Positions 3,971-5,386 of a DNA stretch of 5,386 nucleotides are shown here, one piece after another (positions within the stretch are counted from its first letter, which is position 1; every line of letters begins with the position of its first letter). Source of the stretch: an uncultured Neomegalonema sp. (GTDB taxonomy: Bacteria; Pseudomonadota; Alphaproteobacteria; Rhodobacterales; Rhodobacteraceae); contig CALDZQ010000194.1 of assembly GCA_937944035.1 (NCBI GenBank), positions 1 to 5,386 of the forward strand, written 5' to 3'. The notes under the pieces are model-generated. The model was given only the letters and a program-made list of their open reading frames with translations. It made no database searches and was not told where the DNA came from. A program made the position numbers and the translations under genes.

Positions 3971-5386
3971 ATGGCAGACGAATTTGACTTTATCATTGTC
4001 GGTGCGGGCTCTGCGGGAGCGGCGCTGGCGGCGCGCCTTACCGAAGGTGGCCTTTACACCGTACTGGTGCTGGAAGCGGGCGGGTCGGATCGCAATTTCT
4101 GGGTCCAGATGCCGCTCGGCTACGGCAAGGTCTATTATGACGGGCGGGTGAACTGGAAATACACCACCGAACCTGTGCCCGGCCTGAACGGCAAACCCAG
4201 CTACTGGCCGCGCGGGAAGGTGCTTGGCGGGTCCAGCTCGATCAATGCGATGGTTTATGTGCGCGGCCACCGCCGTGATTATGAGGCGTGGGGCGCGGTT
4301 GCGCAGGGCTGGTCATGGTCTGACATCGCACCCGTCTTCAAGCGGATGGAAAGCTGGAGCGGCGGGACGGATGACCTGCGCGGGGGGGACGGGCCGCTGG
4401 CGGTGTCGGACGTGTCCGCGCAGGCGCATCCGACGTGCGCGCATTACTACGATGCCGCCCGCGAGATCGGTCTTGCCGTTAATCCCGACTATAACGGCGC
4501 GGATATGGAGGGGGCGGCGTCTTACCAGATTACCACAAAAAACGGCCTGCGGGCGTCTGCCGCGCGGTGCTATCTGCGCCCGGCGATGAAGCGGGCGAAT
4601 CTGCGGGTGGAAACGAAGGCTCAGGCGACGCGGGTTTTGATGGCGGGCAAGCGGGCGACGGGGGTTGAATACCGCCAACACGGACAGCTCAAAACCGCCA
4701 CCGCGCGGCGGGAGGTTATTCTGTGCGGGGGGGCGGTGAACTCGCCGCAATTGCTGCAACTGAGCGGGATTGGTCCCGCTGCGTTGCTGGCGCGGCATGG
4801 GATTGCGCCCGTGTACGATGCACCGGAAGTAGGGCAAAATCTGCAAGACCATCTCGGCTATGACCATCTGTACCGTGCCACCGTGCCAACGCTGAACCAG
4901 AACCTGCGGCCGTGGTGGGGCAAGCTGCGCGCGGGGGTGCAGTTTTTGCTGATGCGCACCGGGCCGCTGTCGCTCAGTCTCAATCAGGCGGGCGGGTTCG
5001 TGACGCTGACGGAGGGGAGCGACTGGCCGGATATTCAGCTTTATTTCTCGCCGCTCAGCTATACCCGCGCGCCCGTGGGCACGAGGCCGCTGATGTCGCC
5101 GGACCCGTTCCCCGGTTTTCTGCTGGGCTTTAATCCGTGCCGCCCTACCAGTCGCGGGCATATGGGCATCCGTTCGGCTGATCCGTTTGAGGCGATGGAG
5201 ATTCATCCGAACTATCTGGATACCGAAGACGACCGGGCGCTGATGCTGGCCGGAACGCGGCTGATCCGGCGGTTGGCGGATACGGATGCGCTGCAAAGCA
5301 TTATCGACACGCGGATGGTTCCGCCTGCGGGCACGGATTCCGACGCTGACCTGCTGGAGCATATCCGCGACAATGCGTGGACCGTG
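3971..5386 (+). CDS. GMC-family FAD-dependent oxidoreductase, C-terminus cut by window edge
   Basis: This is a flavoprotein of the glucose-methanol-choline oxidoreductase family, which oxidises primary alcohols or sugars through FAD. The visible part is 472 residues from ATG 3971 and stays open to the edge; family members are usually about 530-560. FIIVGAGSAG (7-16) is the dinucleotide-binding GxGxxG and E35 the ribose-binding acid. PRGKVLGGSSSINAMVYVRG (80-99) is GMC signature 1, and GGAVNSPQLLQLSGIG (253-268) is signature 2. The C-terminal substrate domain shows NPCRPTSRGHMGIRSADP (388-405). The last residues DNAWTV normally lead into a HP-x-GT motif, so the cut falls about two residues before the catalytic histidine. 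There is no signal peptide, so it is probably cytoplasmic. A weak GGAA precedes the start, chosen because the FAD motif begins directly after it. Family resemblance is to choline dehydrogenase (BetA) or AlkJ-like alcohol dehydrogenases. No aldehyde dehydrogenase or betI neighbour is visible to support betaine synthesis, so the substrate is left open. Confidence 0.93.
   Translation, partial: MADEFDFIIVGAGSAGAALAARLTEGGLYTVLVLEAGGSDRNFWVQMPLGYGKVYYDGRVNWKYTTEPVPGLNGKPSYWPRGKVLGGSSSINAMVYVRGHRRDYEAWGAVAQGWSWSDIAPVFKRMESWSGGTDDLRGGDGPLAVSDVSAQAHPTCAHYYDAAREIGLAVNPDYNGADMEGAASYQITTKNGLRASAARCYLRPAMKRANLRVETKAQATRVLMAGKRATGVEYRQHGQLKTATARREVILCGGAVNSPQLLQLSGIGPAALLARHGIAPVYDAPEVGQNLQDHLGYDHLYRATVPTLNQNLRPWWGKLRAGVQFLLMRTGPLSLSLNQAGGFVTLTEGSDWPDIQLYFSPLSYTRAPVGTRPLMSPDPFPGFLLGFNPCRPTSRGHMGIRSADPFEAMEIHPNYLDTEDDRALMLAGTRLIRRLADTDALQSIIDTRMVPPAGTDSDADLLEHIRDNAWTV

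Noticed and set aside
4379..4735. Two runs of about seven G within the GMC gene (near 4382 and 4726) as possible frameshift or phase-variation sites
   Set aside because: The reading frame and family motifs continue correctly through both runs, and G runs of this length are expected in GC-rich coding DNA.
4313..5362. A 349-codon open frame on the minus strand opposite the GMC gene
   Set aside because: It is a shadow of the GMC coding frame: rich in Arg, Pro and His, without a recognisable domain, while the plus strand carries both GMC signatures.

Overview
The window looks like part of an alphaproteobacterial chromosome, most like a Rhodobacterales (roseobacter-type) genome. This is an inference from the high GC and strongly GC-biased third codon positions, the gene order pcaC-pcaH-pcaG-(extra gene)-pcaB, and the character of the proteins. 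No rRNA or tRNA is present to confirm it.

Positions 1-3680 (minus strand) hold a tightly packed catabolic operon for protocatechuate ortho-cleavage (the beta-ketoadipate pathway). In transcription order it runs pcaC (3680-3300), pcaH (3303-2578), pcaG (2578-1967), a beta-keto acid cleavage enzyme (BKACE/DUF849, 1957-1127) and pcaB (1127 to beyond position 1, C-terminus cut by the window edge). The junctions are ATGA, TGATG, a 9-base gap with a strong Shine-Dalgarno, and TGATG, so the five genes are almost certainly one transcript with coupled translation. PcaH and PcaG form the ring-cleaving protocatechuate 3,4-dioxygenase. PcaB lactonises its product. PcaC decarboxylates the lactone to the beta-ketoadipate enol-lactone. 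PcaD, PcaI, PcaJ and PcaF are not in the window.

The unusual member is the BKACE gene between pcaG and pcaB. Enzymes of this family cleave a beta-keto acid with acetyl-CoA to give acetoacetate and a new acyl-CoA. The pathway's own product, beta-ketoadipate, is a beta-keto acid, so this gene could replace or bypass the classical CoA-transferase (PcaIJ) and thiolase (PcaF) steps by giving succinyl-CoA and acetoacetate directly. This is the main hypothesis of the window.

Positions 3681-3970 are a comparatively AT-rich divergent intergenic region. It contains several small inverted repeats, a cluster of TGTCA/TGACA motifs, a TTGACA hexamer facing pcaC and a possible short leader frame that ends on the pcaC start codon. 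No full-length regulator gene (pcaQ) and no pcaD are present.

Positions 3971-5386 (plus strand) hold a GMC-family flavoprotein oxidoreductase transcribed away from the pca operon. The window ends about two residues before the expected active-site histidine. Its substrate cannot be read from the sequence. Its shared upstream region makes a role in feeding an alcohol or aldehyde precursor into the pathway possible but unproven. No mobile elements, CRISPR arrays, RNA genes or convincing terminators were seen.
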